Assembly (NCBI RefSeq): GCF_015706575.1
Contig: NW_024037064.1
Span: 6,983,606 to 7,047,605, forward strand
Reading direction: 5' to 3'
Source of the DNA: Patiria miniata
Taxonomy: Eukaryota; Echinodermata; Asteroidea; Valvatida; Asterinidae
Length of the DNA stretch: 64,000 nucleotides
A model generated the notes under the pieces. It was not told the DNA's origin. It searched no databases and saw only the letters and a program-made list of their open reading frames with translations. The position numbers and the translations under genes are program-made. Positions 62,353-64,000 of the stretch are shown in pieces; position 1 is the stretch's first letter, and every line of letters begins with the position of its first letter.

Positions 62353-63151
62353 GACATGAGGACTCCTCTCCATCCTTTCCTACAGAGGGCGCTGTTCATC
62401 TCAGCCGCTGCATCCACAAGAGATAGTTAAGTTAATTAATTTTTCTTAGATGTCCACCAGCCATAGAGGGCGCCATAATGCTTTCTGGTTTGTACACAGA
62501 CATATAAACACATAGACCGCCAGTCGTGGGCGTGAAACCGTGATTTGATAATTGGGCAAAATGTTTGTTGACAGCGCGCATAACTGCGATGCCTCTCAAT
62601 GCGCCAACGCGCTTAGTACAGTACATACATAACTGCACGATGCACGTTCATTGCGTTAACGTGCCGAGTACGATACATACATTTAAATACAGTTCATAAA
62701 TTATTTTGGTAAAGGCTGTATTACTCAAAAGTTGCTTGAAAATGTTGGGTACCGTATTGTTTTTAATCTACGGAAATCATATTTAGTTCACAAGGGATTG
62801 GTTTACAATCAAAAACTTTACAATTTTTTTTTTACATGTTTGACTGGAATTCGTCAACTGTGTGTAAAATCCTATATACCGAGAGGTGAATTTGCCCATA
62901 GTGTTGATTTTAGTCGGGCACTAGGCAAATCACGAAATGCTCATGTAGTTTTGAATAGGACCTGGCGGTCTATGCATTTATATGTCTGTGGGTTTGTTGC
63001 CTTACCTACCAAAAAATTGCTGACGGCATAATTCAGAGAAAAGAATGAAAAGGAAATAATTAGGCCTTGGAACAAACATATTGTATCAATTCTGTGAAAT
63101 TGAAGATGATAGTAAACTGCGAGTAGTTTGTATTTAACTTTATTTATGTTA
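62353..63151. other. 3' flank of the 59928 gene
   Basis: Presumed 3' UTR and intergenic DNA; no clear AATAAA close to either stop. No further gene seen. Confidence 0.3.
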
Positions 63152-63515
63152 GGCCAAAAAAAAAATAGTCGGTCTCTGGTCAGCGTGCGCGTCGATTTTA
63201 ATCATGCGCGTCAATTTTTTTTTTTCCAAAATGTTCCACGGTAGCTCCAACAGCGCCCTCTATTGGCGCACCTCCTCAAACTTTTTACCAAAGAGCACCA
63301 AGGAATGGGAAATTGCACCAAAGCAAATGATCGAGGGCACCAAAGCAAATTATGGAGGACATCAATGTATAATGAGGACACCAAAAAAAGCAAAATAGTA
63401 CCCCACCTTGTCTGTACAATCAAAGCTTGAAAAAAAAAAAAAAAAAAAAAAACGTGTCGCCGCATCAATTCCGGTACTTTGGTCTGACCAGAGACTGAGT
63501 GTTTTTTTTGTGGCC
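63152..63515. mobile_element. PIF/Harbinger-like MITE, copy 2
   Basis: TTA direct repeats at 63149-63151 and 63516-63518. Ends ggccaaaaaaaaaatagtcg gtctctggtcag and its complement; interior catgcgcgtc and gtgtcgccgc words as in copy 1 (6845-7222). Confidence 0.7.
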
Positions 63516-64000
63516 TTACTGTAAAACAATTGAAAAATCTTTTGCTTTTTTGTTGGCATAATTTTGTTTGTAAAAAGATGATAGGCTACTAATGTTGAAA
63601 ATTTGAAGTTAATTGAAACCAATCTTGGAAACTGTCAGTTGAAGATATGTTTTGTTGACATGTACGTTACAACATTAAAGGTCAGTGAACCTGGGTGACC
63701 TTTGACCTCTGTTGTCTCAATAGTAGTTTATCAGTAAAAATGTCCATTCCATAGAGCTGTAGTAAATTATGAGAGCGTTTACTCCTCATTCCCTTGCACA
63801 CTTCAAAGTTGTCTGAACTCAACACAGTGCTTGAAGAATGTACATGTAGCGAGATCAATGTGCAAGTCACGTCGCCAATATGACAGCAATTCTTTTGAGT
63901 TTTTCTGCGCTTAATTTGTTGCCAAAATGTAACAGAAATATGGCTGAGCAGGCACGTGATCTACAGTCAAAAAAATGCAAAAATCTATGCAGCGCACTAG

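Overview
This looks like nuclear DNA of a marine deuterostome, most likely an echinoderm (perhaps a sea star). The genes have long introns with GT/AG borders. One gene encodes an eclosion-hormone-like neuropeptide precursor of the kind I recall from echinoderms. There is a TRIM-NHL gene, a family expanded in echinoderms and amphioxus. Intergenic DNA is AT-rich and packed with short inverted-repeat transposons, tRNA-headed SINEs and minisatellites. The assignment is an inference; no species-specific marker was seen.

Layout. 1-23 kb is gene-poor: a compact eclosion-hormone-like precursor (minus, 2603-2277), one doubtful terminal exon just upstream of it, then about 20 kb of MITEs (PIF/Harbinger-like, Tc1/mariner-like, piggyBac-like and others), dispersed repeats, a C-rich tract and a 17-bp minisatellite. 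23.2-34.7 kb is a complete nine-exon DDX6/Me31B RNA helicase gene (minus, 518 aa), whose eight introns hold SINEs, MITEs and several minisatellites. 34.7-38.3 kb is repeat-rich and separates DDX6 from a head-to-head UFC1 gene (plus, four exons, 171 aa, 38349-41098), the E2 enzyme for UFM1. 41.1-49.9 kb is intergenic, with a foldback-type element whose terminal inverted repeats are built from a 16-bp tandem repeat, and a diverged triplicated block. 49.9-54.3 kb is a two-exon TRIM-NHL gene (minus, 637 aa). 55-59.8 kb holds a 105-bp minisatellite and a cluster of related inverted-repeat elements. 59.9-62.4 kb is a multi-exon gene on the plus strand that I do not recognise. The end is another Harbinger-like MITE.

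The genes do not form a pathway: DDX6 acts in mRNA decay and translational repression, UFC1 in ufmylation, TRIM-NHL probably in ubiquitylation or RNA regulation, and the neuropeptide in signalling. No capsid, envelope, reverse-transcriptase or transposase reading frame was recognised, so all mobile elements here appear non-autonomous or too short to classify. Exon borders were assigned by reading splice sites and reading-frame phase and by comparison with remembered family sequences; no search was run.
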